From contig NZ_JAAMRE010000030.1 in assembly GCF_013522705.1 (NCBI RefSeq), positions 22,962 to 86,961 on the forward strand: a stretch of DNA of 64,000 bases, written 5' to 3'. This document shows positions 40,903 to 49,539 of the stretch, piece after piece. A model generated the notes under the pieces. The model was not told the DNA's origin. It ran no database searches and was given only the letters and a program-made list of their open reading frames with translations. Source of the DNA: Pseudomonas lurida. GTDB taxonomy: Bacteria > Pseudomonadota > Gammaproteobacteria > Pseudomonadales > Pseudomonadaceae. Position numbers and translations under genes: made by a program. How positions within the stretch are numbered: position 1 is the first letter of the stretch; each line of letters opens with the position of its first letter.

Positions 40903-42525
40903 ATGAAAATTTCAACCAAGCTGCTGCTTTCATTTCTACTGTGTGCGCTGGTCACCCTTGGGGTCGGCCTGCTGGGTATCAAGGGGGTCGTTCGGCTCGC
41001 CACGGCGTTGGAACTGACGTTTTCCAACAACCTGGTGTCCGTGAGTAATACGGCGGCCACCCTTAATGGGCTGGTGGCGCACAACCGAGGTTTGTACCGC
41101 CTGATGGACGCCAGCCGAGGCGATGTGGCGCAGCAGGACCGCGACCGCGTACGCCAGGATATCGGCAACGAACTCAAGCGCAGTCAGAGCGCTTACGCCA
41201 CCTACCGGGCAACCCCGCTGGAAGACGACGAACGGGCGGCCGGTGACAAGCTCGATCAGATCTGGCCAACCTACATCAGCAGTGCCGAACGCATCATGAC
41301 GCTGCTCGACGGCGGCAAGATCGACCAGGCCCGCGTGGAGCTCAACACCACCAACAACGAGCTGTTCCGCCAGGCGCGCGAACTGATCCGCATAATCATC
41401 GATTCCAACAACCGCCAGATCAAGGAAGGCGCCATCGCTGCCGAGCAACTGCGCGACAGCGCGTTGACGTGGATGATCAGCGGCATCGTCCTGGCCTTTA
41501 TCATCGCCATCAGCGTGGGCGTGCTGATCACCCGTCTGATCACGCGCCCCATCGCACAGGCGGTACAGAGCGCCCAGCGCATTGCCGACGGCGACCTCAC
41601 CCACGCCATTCTCACCGAGCGCACCGACGAAGCCGGGCAACTGTTGATGGCGCTGTCCGACATGCAGGGCGGCCTGAAAAGCACCCTGGTGGAAATTGCC
41701 AATGCGGCTGATCAACTGGCCTCGGCCGCCGAAGAGTTGAGCGCGGTCACCGATGAAAGCAGCCGCGGCCTGACCCGCCAGAACGATGAGATCCAACAGG
41801 CGGCCACCGCCGTAAACCAGATGACCGCCGCAGTGGACGAAGTGGCGAGCAACGCCGTATCGACCTCGCAAGCCTCGCACCAGGCCACCACCGAAGCCGA
41901 GGAGGGTCGCCAGCAAGTGGAACAGGCGGTGTCGGGCATGTCGTCGATGGTGCTGGAGATCAACGATTCGACGCAATCGGTCGCCGACCTGGCCAACCAG
42001 GTGCGCGAAATCGGCAAGGTGATCGACGTGATCCGCAGCATCGCCGACCAGACCAATCTGCTGGCCCTCAATGCGGCGATCGAAGCGGCGCGCGCTGGCG
42101 AGCAAGGCCGTGGTTTTGCCGTGGTTGCCGACGAAGTACGCGCGTTGGCCCATCGCACCCAGACGTCCACGGTCGATATCGAAAAAATGATCGGCGAAGT
42201 ACAGGTCGGTGCCGATGGCGCGGTGGCGGCAATGAACAAGAGCCTGACCTGGGCCAATAACACCCAGACCCTGGCGCAGAGTGCCGGTGAAGCGCTGCAG
42301 CGCATCACCGCCAGCGTGGCGAGGATCAACGAGCGCAACCTGGTGATCGCTTCGGCCTCCGAGGAACAGGCCCAGGTGGCCCGTGAAGTGGATCGCAACC
42401 TGCTCAATATCCAGGACCTGTCCACCCAGACCGCGGCCGGTGCGCACCAGACCAACGCCTCCAGCCAGGACCTGTCGCGCCTGGCCACCTCCTTCAATGT
42501 GCTGGTGAGCAAGTTCAAGCTCTGA
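40903..42525 (+). CDS. Methyl-accepting chemotaxis protein
   Basis: The 540-residue receptor has a membrane helix (about 7-29), a periplasmic four-helix-bundle sensor (30-188), a second helix (ALTWMISGIVLAFIIAISVG), a HAMP domain and a signalling domain whose conserved tip reads QTNLLALNAAIEAARAGEQG followed by RGFAVVADEVRALA. The sensor is of the 4HB_MCP type, which binds small ligands such as amino or organic acids; the ligand is unknown. It has no chemotaxis genes nearby. Confidence 0.94.
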   Translation: MKISTKLLLSFLLCALVTLGVGLLGIKGVVRLATALELTFSNNLVSVSNTAATLNGLVAHNRGLYRLMDASRGDVAQQDRDRVRQDIGNELKRSQSAYATYRATPLEDDERAAGDKLDQIWPTYISSAERIMTLLDGGKIDQARVELNTTNNELFRQARELIRIIIDSNNRQIKEGAIAAEQLRDSALTWMISGIVLAFIIAISVGVLITRLITRPIAQAVQSAQRIADGDLTHAILTERTDEAGQLLMALSDMQGGLKSTLVEIANAADQLASAAEELSAVTDESSRGLTRQNDEIQQAATAVNQMTAAVDEVASNAVSTSQASHQATTEAEEGRQQVEQAVSGMSSMVLEINDSTQSVADLANQVREIGKVIDVIRSIADQTNLLALNAAIEAARAGEQGRGFAVVADEVRALAHRTQTSTVDIEKMIGEVQVGADGAVAAMNKSLTWANNTQTLAQSAGEALQRITASVARINERNLVIASASEEQAQVAREVDRNLLNIQDLSTQTAAGAHQTNASSQDLSRLATSFNVLVSKFKL

Positions 42526-42609
42526 GTAGCCGACGCAAGGTCGGCCCTGTATCGTGCAAGGCACGCCGGAATTGACCGGCTCCTTGCCCGATACCGTCTG
42601 AACCCACCG

Positions 42610-42822
42610 ATGACCACGCCCACCCTCTGCCCCGCCTGTGGTGCCCGCAACGACTGCGCCCTGGCCGACCCACGCCGCGTTGACCAGCCCTGCTGGTGTT
42701 ACAGCGTCACCATCGATCCGGCAGTGCTCCAAGCCTTGCCCGATGCACTGCGCAACCAGGCCTGCCTGTGCCCGCGCTGCGCCCAGGTCGACCAGCAACT
42801 GCGCGACGCCGGCCCGTCCTGA
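42610..42822 (+). CDS. Cysteine-rich CWC family protein
   Basis: The 70-residue protein has the CWC pattern LCPACGARNDCALADP...QPCWCYSV...ACLCPRCA, with eight cysteines able to bind zinc. The family is small and its function unknown. Its stop codon overlaps the start of rsuA (TGATG), so the two are translationally coupled. Confidence 0.88.
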   Translation: MTTPTLCPACGARNDCALADPRRVDQPCWCYSVTIDPAVLQALPDALRNQACLCPRCAQVDQQLRDAGPS

Positions 42823-43514
42823 TGCGTGTCGATCGTTTCCTCAGCAACCTGCCGCGCTTCAATCGCCAGCAAGTGCGCCTGCTGCTGGTGGAACGCCGGA
42901 TCAGCGTCGACGGCGTGGCCGTCAGCGATCCCCATCATGACGTGCGCGAATTCAGCCGGGTGTGCGTGGACGGGCAAGTGCTGCAGGCGGGCAGACCGGC
43001 GCGTTATTTCATGCTGCACAAGCCCAAGGGCTGCGTGAGCGCGACGGCGGACGCCCGGCATCCGACCGTGCTCGACTGGCTGGACGAGCCGGATAAAGGC
43101 GAGCTGCATATCGCCGGGCGGCTGGACTTCAATACCACCGGTTTGCTGGTGATCACCAACGACGGCCAATGGTCGCGCCGCCTGACGCAACCGCAGACCA
43201 AGTTGCCCAAGGTGTATCGGGTCCACACCCAACAGGACATCGGCCCTGAGTACGCGGCGACGTTCGCCGCCGGCCTGTACTTTGCTTTCGAAGACCTCAC
43301 CACCCAGCCCGCCGAGCTGGTGTTGCTGGGACCGAGGATTGCACGCTTGAGCATCGTCGAAGGCCGCTACCATCAGGTCAAACGGATGTTCGGGCATTTC
43401 GATAATAAAGTGATCGATTTGCACCGCGAGCGCATGGGGCCGCTGGAGCTGGATGCGACCCTCGCGCCGGGCGAGTATCGGGCATTGACCGACGCGGAAA
43501 TCCGCCAGGTCTGA
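42822..43514 (+). CDS. rsuA: 16S rRNA pseudouridine(516) synthase
   Basis: From the ATG at 42822 the protein is 230 residues, close to E. coli RsuA (231). It has an N-terminal S4 RNA-binding domain (MRVDRFLSNLPRFNRQQVRL) and a catalytic domain with GRLDFNTTGLLVITNDG (catalytic Asp in GRLD) and GRYHQVKRMFG. It converts U516 of 16S rRNA to pseudouridine. The coupled start with the CWC gene shows a two-gene operon. Confidence 0.9.
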   Translation: MRVDRFLSNLPRFNRQQVRLLLVERRISVDGVAVSDPHHDVREFSRVCVDGQVLQAGRPARYFMLHKPKGCVSATADARHPTVLDWLDEPDKGELHIAGRLDFNTTGLLVITNDGQWSRRLTQPQTKLPKVYRVHTQQDIGPEYAATFAAGLYFAFEDLTTQPAELVLLGPRIARLSIVEGRYHQVKRMFGHFDNKVIDLHRERMGPLELDATLAPGEYRALTDAEIRQV

Positions 43515-43818
43515 CCACCGTTCAGCCGGTGCAGGCAAAAACCGGTTCGAGCGCCTTGCGGCATCCCGGGTCTGCTGCTTGAATCACCACGTCAGCCGCA
43601 CTATGACTGATGAGTCGCCTATAACCTCCAAGACCTACCTTGCCCCGCCCGCGCTTGATCCACGGGCCTTCCAGGCAAACCGCCCGCCATAACAACACCC
43701 GCCGGCCAGCCGTTATCGGACCGACATGGGCCCTCCTTTTCCAGGCGTATGCCTGCCTGTCACAAAGCGCGTGCAGAGTGTTCTGCGCGCCCTACCCGCT
43801 TGCCAGGAGTCTTACGAC
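43515..43818. other. Intergenic region rsuA-phaG
   Basis: About 300 bp. It holds the candidate phaG promoter listed separately. No other gene or RNA is seen. Confidence 0.45.
43579..43607 (+). promoter_or_regulatory. Candidate sigma-70 promoter of phaG
   Basis: TTGAAT (43579-43584) and TATGAC (43602-43607) are separated by 17 bp, a good match to the housekeeping consensus. The leader to the phaG start would be about 205 nt. Confidence 0.35.
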
Positions 43819-44703
43819 ATGAGGCCAGAAATCGCTGTGCTGGATATACAGGGTCAGTATCGGGTTTACACGGAGTTCTATCGCGCGGACGCTGCTGAAA
43901 AGACCATCATCCTGGTCAACGGCTCGATGGCCACCACGGCATCCTTCGCCCAAACCGTGAAAAGCCTGCACCCGCAGTTCAATGTGGTTTTGTACGACCA
44001 GCCCTACGCCGGCCGCTCCAAGATCCACAACCACCATGAGCATATGCTGACGAAGGACGTTGAAGGCCAGATCCTGCTGGAGCTGATCGACCATTTCGCC
44101 GCCGAACACGTGCTGTCGTTTTCCTGGGGCGGCGCCGCCACCCTGGTGGCCCTCTCCCAGCGCCCGCGCCGGGTGGAAAAGGCCGTGATCAGCTCGTTCT
44201 CACCGGTGATCAACGCGCCCATGCGCGACTACCTCGAACGCGGCGTCGACTACCTGGGCAACCTGGACCGCGATCGCGTCGGCCATCTGGTCAATACCAC
44301 CATCGGCAAACACCTGCCGTCGTTGTTCAAGCGCTTCAACTACAAGCACGTGAGCAGCCTGGCCGAGCATGAATACGGGCAAATGCATTTCCACATCAGC
44401 CAGGTACTGAACAGCGATCGACTGTGCTACCTCAAGGCCGCCAGGCAAATCGATATACCGGTGCTGTTCGTCAACGGCGAATGGGACGAGTACACCAGCG
44501 CCGAAGACGCCAGGCAGTTCGGGCACTACGTGCCCCACAGCAGCTTCAGCGTCATCCAGGCCACCGGGCACTTCCTGGACATGGAGCACAAGGCGGCATG
44601 CAGGGACAGCCGTGAAGCCGTGGTGGGCTTCTTGACACACACACGCCGCCCCAGCCGCTTGCGCTATGACCAGGGCCAGACCCAGCACGCCTTCGCGCTG
44701 TGA
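43819..44703 (+). CDS. phaG: (R)-3-hydroxydecanoyl-ACP:CoA transacylase / 3-hydroxyacyl-ACP thioesterase PhaG
   Basis: From the ATG at 43819 (MRPEIAVLDIQGQYRVYTEF) the 294-residue protein matches P. putida PhaG closely in my memory, including VNGSMATTASFAQTVKSLHP, FNVVLYDQPYAGRSK, the nucleophile Ser102 in FSWGGAAT, NGEWDEYTSAEDARQF and GHFLDME. RhlA of rhamnolipid synthesis is the paralogue. PhaG diverts 3-hydroxyacyl chains from fatty-acid synthesis to medium-chain polyhydroxyalkanoates made from sugars. GGAG lies 8 bp before the start. It is monocistronic. Confidence 0.92.
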   Translation: MRPEIAVLDIQGQYRVYTEFYRADAAEKTIILVNGSMATTASFAQTVKSLHPQFNVVLYDQPYAGRSKIHNHHEHMLTKDVEGQILLELIDHFAAEHVLSFSWGGAATLVALSQRPRRVEKAVISSFSPVINAPMRDYLERGVDYLGNLDRDRVGHLVNTTIGKHLPSLFKRFNYKHVSSLAEHEYGQMHFHISQVLNSDRLCYLKAARQIDIPVLFVNGEWDEYTSAEDARQFGHYVPHSSFSVIQATGHFLDMEHKAACRDSREAVVGFLTHTRRPSRLRYDQGQTQHAFAL

Positions 44704-44715
44704 AACACAGGCTCA

Positions 44716-44765
44716 GTGCTGGCTTACGGTGACGAGCGAACCGGCTCGCCACCGTAAGCCAGCAC
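44716..44765. repeat. Long palindrome after phaG
   Basis: GTGCTGGCTTACGGTG pairs perfectly with CACCGTAAGCCAGCAC. After one mismatch the stem continues with CGAGC/GCTCG and a 6-base loop, giving 21 bp in all. No T-run follows. It may end phaG transcription or be a REP-like element. Confidence 0.7.
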
Positions 44766-44829
44766 GCGCATTGAGTGCGTTCGCCGGATCGGCCACTGCG
44801 CGCAACCCGTACATTTCCCAAAGAAAAAC

Positions 44830-44858
44830 TTCAAATCCCGGCGCACATCTGGTACAAA
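44830..44858 (+). promoter_or_regulatory. Candidate promoter of tRNA-Gly
   Basis: TTCAAA (44830-44835) and TACAAA (44853-44858) are 17 bp apart, ending 14 bp before the tRNA. The match is moderate. Confidence 0.3.
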
Positions 44859-44872
44859 GTCAGCCGCTCTGA

Positions 44873-44946
44873 GCGGGTGTCGTATAATGGCATTACTCCA
44901 GCTTCCCAAGCTGATAACGAGGGTTCGATTCCCTTCACCCGCTCCA
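44873..44946 (+). tRNA. tRNA-Gly (CCC)
   Basis: The 74-nt gene runs from GCGGGTGTCG to an encoded CCA. The acceptor stem GCGGGTG/CACCCGC and the T-arm AGGGTTCGATTCCCT are complete. The anticodon loop TTCCCAA in CCAGC-TTCCCAA-GCTGA gives CCC, reading GGG codons. No element is inserted here. A hairpin at 44958-44984 and a terminator at 44991-45018 follow. Confidence 0.95.
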
Positions 44947-44990
44947 CTCAAATGTGCTTCCCGTCACGCAGTTACCGACGGGAACGCTTG

Positions 44991-45018
44991 AAAAACCGGT
45001 CCTTGGTGGCCGGTTTTT
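44991..45018 (+). terminator. Terminator of tRNA-Gly
   Basis: AAAAACCGG pairs with CCGGTTTTT around a 10-base loop, followed by more T. A second hairpin (TTCCCGTC/GACGGGAA, 44958-44984) lies between it and the tRNA and may guide 3' processing. Confidence 0.8.
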
Positions 45019-45153
45019 TTATGCATGCGATTCAGCCATCACAGCGCTTGGTCACTCCGCTGCTTGCCGCAAAAACCTGTACAAATTTATATTTCTGTAC
45101 AAGTATCAAGACCTATCGGGGTTTCTTTCCCCGCACGTTCATGGAGTGAGAGC

Positions 45154-45678
45154 ATGGCGCGTCTGTTGGTTTCACTGTGGCTGGTGCTAAGCCTGTGCAG
45201 TTGCACCGGCGTGGGGGTCGATCACTATGCCGACCAGCAACCCACCCTGGACCTGAAGCGATTCTTCAGTAAACCGGTCAAGGCCTGGGGCATCTTTGAG
45301 AAGCGTTCGGGGGAAGTGGTCAAGCGCTTTGAAGTGCAGATCGACAGCCGCCGTGAAGGCGAGCAGTTGATTCTCGACGAGCGCTTTGTGTACAGCGATG
45401 GCACGCGCCAGCGTCGGGTGTGGACACTGACCCCGGATGGCCCGGGCCATTGGCGCGGGCGCGCCGGAGATGTAGTCGGCGAGGCCATCGGCGAAGTGGC
45501 GGGGAATGCGCTGCGCTGGCGCTACCGCCTCAACCTGCCGGTGGACGGTTCGGTGTATGAGGTCAGCTTCGACGACTGGATGTACCTGATGGACGAAGAC
45601 ACACTGATCAACCGTTCGAGCATGTCCAAGTTCGGTGTCGAGTGGGGCCAGGTCACGTTGTTTTTCCGTCGCCAATAA
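45154..45678 (+). CDS. DUF3833 family lipoprotein
   Basis: The ATG at 45154 follows GGAGTGAG and gives a 174-residue protein with a lipoprotein signal (MARLLVSLWLVLSLCSC). The mature part contains YADQQPTLDLKRFFSKPVKA, VKRFEVQIDSRREGEQLILD and WRYRLNLPVDGSVYEVSFDD WMYLMDE in sequence, the DUF3833 pattern. The function is unknown; it probably sits in the outer membrane. It lies 38 bp before the DUF6482 gene. Confidence 0.85.
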   Translation: MARLLVSLWLVLSLCSCTGVGVDHYADQQPTLDLKRFFSKPVKAWGIFEKRSGEVVKRFEVQIDSRREGEQLILDERFVYSDGTRQRRVWTLTPDGPGHWRGRAGDVVGEAIGEVAGNALRWRYRLNLPVDGSVYEVSFDDWMYLMDEDTLINRSSMSKFGVEWGQVTLFFRRQ

Positions 45679-45716
45679 AGCGCTTGTCGTGCCTGTCAAC
45701 AGGCTTGGGGTGAATG

Positions 45717-46022
45717 ATGAATAAGCAAATGCTGTCGGATCGGGCTGCAAAAGGTGAAGTCCGCGAGCTGCAACTGCTGTCGCTGGAAGGCGGTTTCTAT
45801 GTGGCGCGCATCCGCTTTGACCATGGGGAAGCGACGCTGCTGGGAGAGGATGGTCAGCCGCTGCGCATCCGCTCTACCACGCACCTGCGAGACCTGCTGC
45901 TGGGCGTGACGCCCTTCCCCTGTGTGCTGGTGCAACAGTGCGCACATGACGAGATGTGCGGGGTCCGCGATGGGCCCATCGCAGCGTTGCGCGTGCCGTT
46001 CTCGCTGGGCGCCACGTTTTGA
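45717..46022 (+). CDS. DUF6482 family protein
   Basis: The start at 45717 is chosen over the ATG three bases earlier because it is better spaced from GGGG (45707-45710). The 101-residue product has the pattern GEVRELQLLSLEGGFYVARI, followed by LRIRSTTHLRDLLLG, seen in small Pseudomonas proteins grouped as DUF6482. The function is unknown. No signal peptide. Confidence 0.7.
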   Translation: MNKQMLSDRAAKGEVRELQLLSLEGGFYVARIRFDHGEATLLGEDGQPLRIRSTTHLRDLLLGVTPFPCVLVQQCAHDEMCGVRDGPIAALRVPFSLGATF

Positions 46023-46164
46023 GGGCCTTTCAGCCGATCAATGCGATGAGCGGCCAGAAACGCAGCGGCGGGAAGCGGGTGGATACTCAGTAAAATCCGA
46101 ATGCGCGCAAGGGTTCACTATAGTGATGATGACCATCCCTTGAGCCCGAGAGCGGAATGACGCA

Positions 46165-46497
46165 ATGCCTGGATACGCCCCAACCACTCCCCGCCACATC
46201 CGGCGTCAAGTCATCGGCTGGGTGTTGGTGTTGCCCTTGCTGGTGTCGTTTTTGCGGCTGCCATTCCCATTCGGGCTGTTGCTGGGGCTGGGCAGCATCG
46301 CTGCCTCGGCCTATGGCGTGTGGTTCGCCAGCCGCCATGCCAGCCGGCGCGTGACCCTGTTCGCGCTGATCGTCACCGTGTTCAATGCCTTTTCGTTGTT
46401 CATGCTGGGGACTGCATCCTTGCTCAAGGTGCCGTATCTGATCGCCTGGTATTACTGGTACGAGTACCACGCCAGCTGGGTTTATGGGTACTTCTAA
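46165..46497 (+). CDS. Small inner-membrane hypothetical protein
   Basis: The 110-residue protein has about three membrane helices (VIGWVLVLPLLVSFLRLPF; FGLLLGLGSIAASAYGVWFA; VTLFALIVTVFNAFSLFML) and an aromatic tail YYWYEYHASWVYGYF. No family is recognised. The start at 46165 is the first ATG in frame. Located between DUF6482 and ogt genes. Confidence 0.6.
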   Translation: MPGYAPTTPRHIRRQVIGWVLVLPLLVSFLRLPFPFGLLLGLGSIAASAYGVWFASRHASRRVTLFALIVTVFNAFSLFMLGTASLLKVPYLIAWYYWYEYHASWVYGYF

Positions 46498-46597
46498 CGG
46501 CTGGGAATTGCACCGCAAGAAACGTAGTTTTCACTGAGACGGGCGGCACTAGAATGGGCCTGTCGCTTTTAACCCCACCCAGTCGAGGACACCGCTC

Positions 46598-47098
46598 ATG
46601 CCCTGCCACTACAAGCTTATGCCCTCGCCCGTTGGCGTGCTCACCCTGGTGGCGCGCGATGACAAACTCGCTGCCATCCTCTGGGAAACCGAGCGCGCCA
46701 ACCGCGTCCGACTGGGGCAGTTGAATGAGGCCAATGACAGCCCGGTACTGCTGGAGACCGAACGTCAACTGACCGAGTACTTCGCCGGCAGGCGCAACAG
46801 GTTCGAGCTGGAACTGGACTTCACCGGCACCGATTTCCAGAAGCTGGTGTGGCAGGCGCTGCTGACTATCCCCTTCGGCGAAACCCGTAGTTACAGTGAG
46901 ATCGCCCAGCAGATCGGCAACCCGAAAGCCGTGCGCGCCGTGGGCGCGGCGAATGGGCGCAACCCGATCTCAATCATCGCGCCCTGCCATCGCGTCATCG
47001 GCGCGTCCGGCGGGCTGACCGGGTTCGCCGGAGGGCTGCAAGCCAAACAGTATCTGCTGGCGCTGGAAGGCACTGGTCAGGCGGGGCTGCTTTTTTAA
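46598..47098 (+). CDS. ogt: Methylated-DNA-[protein]-cysteine S-methyltransferase
   Basis: The 166-residue protein carries the methyl-acceptor motif IIAPCHRVIGASGGLTGFAG and the DNA-binding helix SYSEIAQQIGNPKAVRAVG. It removes O6-alkyl groups from guanine, and each molecule acts once. The length and lack of an Ada-type metal domain indicate Ogt rather than Ada. Confidence 0.94.
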   Translation: MPCHYKLMPSPVGVLTLVARDDKLAAILWETERANRVRLGQLNEANDSPVLLETERQLTEYFAGRRNRFELELDFTGTDFQKLVWQALLTIPFGETRSYSEIAQQIGNPKAVRAVGAANGRNPISIIAPCHRVIGASGGLTGFAGGLQAKQYLLALEGTGQAGLLF

Positions 47099-47228
47099 TG
47101 GCTGGTTTTTTCGAAGGTATCGGCGGACTTGAACATTCATCTCGTCCGCCTGTGTATTTGTAAAAAGAAATTTCAAAGCTCAGCTGCGGTCAGTTTATTC
47201 ATCACCCACTTCTTTGAGGAAAACGGTC

Positions 47229-47654
47229 ATGAAATTCTCCGCTGTTTCACAAACCCTGTCCCGTTGGGCAGGCAGCCCCCGGACGTTCTACACAGCGGTG
47301 GCGCTGATTCTGGCGTGGAGCCTGAGCGGGCCTTATTTTCACTTCAACGACACTTGGCAACTGATCATCAACACCTCGACCACCATCATCACGTTCCTGA
47401 TGGTGTTCCTGATCCAGAACACGCAGAACCGTGACAACGACATCCTGCATATCAAGATCGATGAGCTGCTGCGCGTGTCCAAGGACGCCCAGAACGCCGT
47501 CCTGAGCCTTGATGGCCTGGACCGCAAGGAGTTGGAAAAACTGCGTCAGGAATATCGCAGCATTGGCCAGGCCGGGACGGTCAACCTCAACAGCAGTTGC
47601 GGGCATGCCGCCGACGATGCGGCGCCGACGAAAACCGACTTGAACCAGGCCTGA
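47229..47654 (+). CDS. Low-affinity iron permease family membrane protein
   Basis: The ATG at 47229 has GAGG 8 bp upstream. The 141-residue protein has two helices (AVALILAWSLSGPYF; WQLIINTSTTIITFLMVFLI) followed by the diagnostic QNTQNRDNDILHIKIDELL segment of PF04120. The family name comes from a fungal iron transporter; whether bacterial members transport iron is unproven. A terminator follows. Confidence 0.85.
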   Translation: MKFSAVSQTLSRWAGSPRTFYTAVALILAWSLSGPYFHFNDTWQLIINTSTTIITFLMVFLIQNTQNRDNDILHIKIDELLRVSKDAQNAVLSLDGLDRKELEKLRQEYRSIGQAGTVNLNSSCGHAADDAAPTKTDLNQA

Positions 47655-47657
47655 AAA

Positions 47658-47690
47658 AAACGGCGGTTGGAGCTTATCCAACCGCCGTTT
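47658..47690. terminator. Bidirectional terminator
   Basis: AAACGGCGGTTGGA pairs with TCCAACCGCCGTTT around a 5-base loop. An A-run on the left and T-rich sequence on the right serve the convergent permease-like and DUF4142 genes. Confidence 0.88.
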
Positions 47691-47709
47691 CGTTATTCAA
47701 CCCACCGGT

Positions 47710-48237
47710 TCAACCGTCGCCTTGGTGGCCTTTGCCATAGGTCGATGCCAACGCACGCGCCTTTTGCAGACGTTCTTCCAAGCGCGGCAAGGTTTCATCC
47801 ACCAGCGCTTTAATCTCCGGCACATCGGAAGCGGCGCCTTCTTTTTTGAACAGTGCGATGGCCTCTTCGTTTTCCTTGACCTGCTGCGCTGTATAGGCCG
47901 CATCGAAGGAGTCGCCGTCCTTGAGTTCAGGCATCAGGGTTTCGGCTTTATCGACGATTTTTTCCCGCGGGGCCACCGGCAGGTCGAGCTTCTTGGCGAT
48001 GGCCGCCAGATGCTGGTTGGCCAGGGTGCGCTCGTTGATCACCTCGATGGTGTAGTCCTTGATTTCCTGGGACGAGGTTTTGGAGTGGGCCATGCGGCTG
48101 GTCTCGATATCGGCCATGCCCTTGGCCGACGCCTGCTCGATGAACTCAGCGGGCGACTGGGCGAAAGCACTGCTGGTGCCGAGGCCCAGCAGCATCGCGA
48201 AACTGGCGGTGCGTAACCGGATAGCCATGCGGCTCAT
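47710..48237 (-). CDS. DUF4142 periplasmic protein
   Basis: The ATG at 48237 follows GGAGG and gives a 175-residue protein with a signal peptide (MSRMAIRLRTASFAMLLGLG...AFAQ). The mature four-helix ferritin-like DUF4142 domain reads EFIEQASAKGMADIETSRMA, HSKTSSQEIKDYTIEVINER and LANQHLAAIAKKL. Such proteins are common in the periplasm of proteobacteria; their function is unknown. Confidence 0.9.
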   Translation of the reverse strand: MSRMAIRLRTASFAMLLGLGTSSAFAQSPAEFIEQASAKGMADIETSRMAHSKTSSQEIKDYTIEVINERTLANQHLAAIAKKLDLPVAPREKIVDKAETLMPELKDGDSFDAAYTAQQVKENEEAIALFKKEGAASDVPEIKALVDETLPRLEERLQKARALASTYGKGHQGDG

Positions 48238-48355
48238 GATGGGTTCCTCCAGAGCAAAAATTAGGGCGGGGCACAGGCCCCGCCCTGAATTCGAATTTTC
48301 ACAGGAGTAAAGGTTTAGAAAAAACTTACCAGTGCGACGAACGGTCATCGGCTCG

Positions 48356-48997
48356 TCAGGCCGCTTTGCTGCCAAACAAGCCGGGCAAGGCATGGGCCAG
48401 TGCGTTGATGGCGAAACCGATAAACATCAGGCCACAGAGACGGGTGATAAGAATTTCATGCCGTTGGTACAGGGTGCGCACCCGATGAGCGCCGACTACG
48501 CCGATCAGAATCCCATAAGCCAGCAACCCGCCGATAAAACTCAACACGATCAACCACGGCAGCATCGACCAGGTCAGCAGCTCGGCACGGCTGGACAACA
48601 ACGCAGTAAAGGTGGCCACCGCCACCGGGTAGGCCTTGGGGTTGGTCAAGCCAAACAGAATGCCGTGCCAGAACGGATGCCGCGCCGCGCCCTCGGGAGC
48701 ATCGCTGCTGCGACGCCGGGTGCGAATCGCGCGCCAGCCGAGCCAGAACAGATACGCACCGCTGAGCACGCCCAGCACATCGAACGCGCTGCTGCCCACC
48801 TCTCGCGCACCGACGATGGCAATCAACGCAGTGCTGCACCACACCACGTCCCCCAGCAAATGCCCGCACAAAAACCCCGCTCCGGCCCGCCGACCACGAG
48901 CGGCACCGATGCCGAACACGGCCAGTACACCGGGGCCAGGGGTAATCCCGTAGATAAAACCCGAAGCAAGCACAGCGAGCAGCAAGGAAGGGGTCAT
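48356..48997 (-). CDS. LysE-family translocator
   Basis: The 213-residue protein has six membrane helices and the LysE/RhtB start GFIYGITPGPGVLAVFGIGA, then GHLLGDVVWCSTALIAIVGA and FGLTNPKAYPVAVATFTALL. Members export amino acids such as lysine, homoserine or threonine. The substrate cannot be told from sequence. It stands alone on the minus strand. Confidence 0.9.
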   Translation of the reverse strand: MTPSLLLAVLASGFIYGITPGPGVLAVFGIGAARGRRAGAGFLCGHLLGDVVWCSTALIAIVGAREVGSSAFDVLGVLSGAYLFWLGWRAIRTRRRSSDAPEGAARHPFWHGILFGLTNPKAYPVAVATFTALLSSRAELLTWSMLPWLIVLSFIGGLLAYGILIGVVGAHRVRTLYQRHEILITRLCGLMFIGFAINALAHALPGLFGSKAA

Positions 48998-49046
48998 GGC
49001 GCGACTCTGATAAGTGAGCGGTGCAAGGATTTTGCACGTTCCGGCG

Positions 49047-49457
49047 TTACGGGTAAAAGGTCATGCCGGTATAAGGCCGGGTGCGACAGGCTCGCAGGCG
49101 CGAAGCCAGATCGCCGACGTGGACTTCGAGCTTATGGCCGTCGGGGTCGAGAAAATAGAACGAGGCGCCCTCGCTGCGGTTATCGCGCCATTCCTGCACA
49201 CCGGCGGTACGCAGACGTTCGACCAGCGCGGTGAACCCCTGCGGCTCAGCCGTGAACGCGTAATGCGTGTAGTCCGCAGCCGGCTCCGACCCGCATGAGC
49301 GATCGAGGGACAGGCACAACCACAACCCCGGCAATGATAAATACGCACCATTATCCCACGTGGCGTCGAGCTGAAGCCCCAGCACATCATGGTAGAAATT
49401 GACGCTGCGCGGCACGTCGGTGACGGCCAGAGTCAGGTGGTTGAAACCAGAAAGCAT
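49047..49457 (-). CDS. fosA: Fosfomycin resistance glutathione transferase FosA
   Basis: The 136-residue protein starting MLSGFNHLTLAVTDVPRSVN aligns from memory with P. aeruginosa FosA along its length. The metal ligands are seen as His7 (NHLTLAV), His in DYTHYAF and Glu in HKLEVHVGD, and the NRSEGASFYFLDPDG loop binds potassium and fosfomycin. It joins glutathione to fosfomycin. fosA is intrinsic in many pseudomonads, so it is not by itself evidence of transfer. Confidence 0.9.
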   Translation of the reverse strand: MLSGFNHLTLAVTDVPRSVNFYHDVLGLQLDATWDNGAYLSLPGLWLCLSLDRSCGSEPAADYTHYAFTAEPQGFTALVERLRTAGVQEWRDNRSEGASFYFLDPDGHKLEVHVGDLASRLRACRTRPYTGMTFYP

Positions 49458-49539
49458 GATATTTCCTCGGCGCAATAGCGTGAGCAAGATCCAACAGTGC
49501 GAGCGCAGATTATGAAGCGAGCGGGCGTCAACCCACCAC

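Noticed and set aside
40936..42798. 620-codon minus-strand ORF opposite the chemoreceptor
   Set aside because: It is the antisense shadow of the methyl-accepting protein gene, which has all family motifs.
44873..44946. tRNA-Gly as a second island insertion site
   Set aside because: No duplicated tRNA 3' end, integrase or composition change was found on either side.
49047..49457. fosA as recently acquired resistance
   Set aside because: No mobile element or composition shift is linked with it; fosA is part of the normal chromosome in many pseudomonads.
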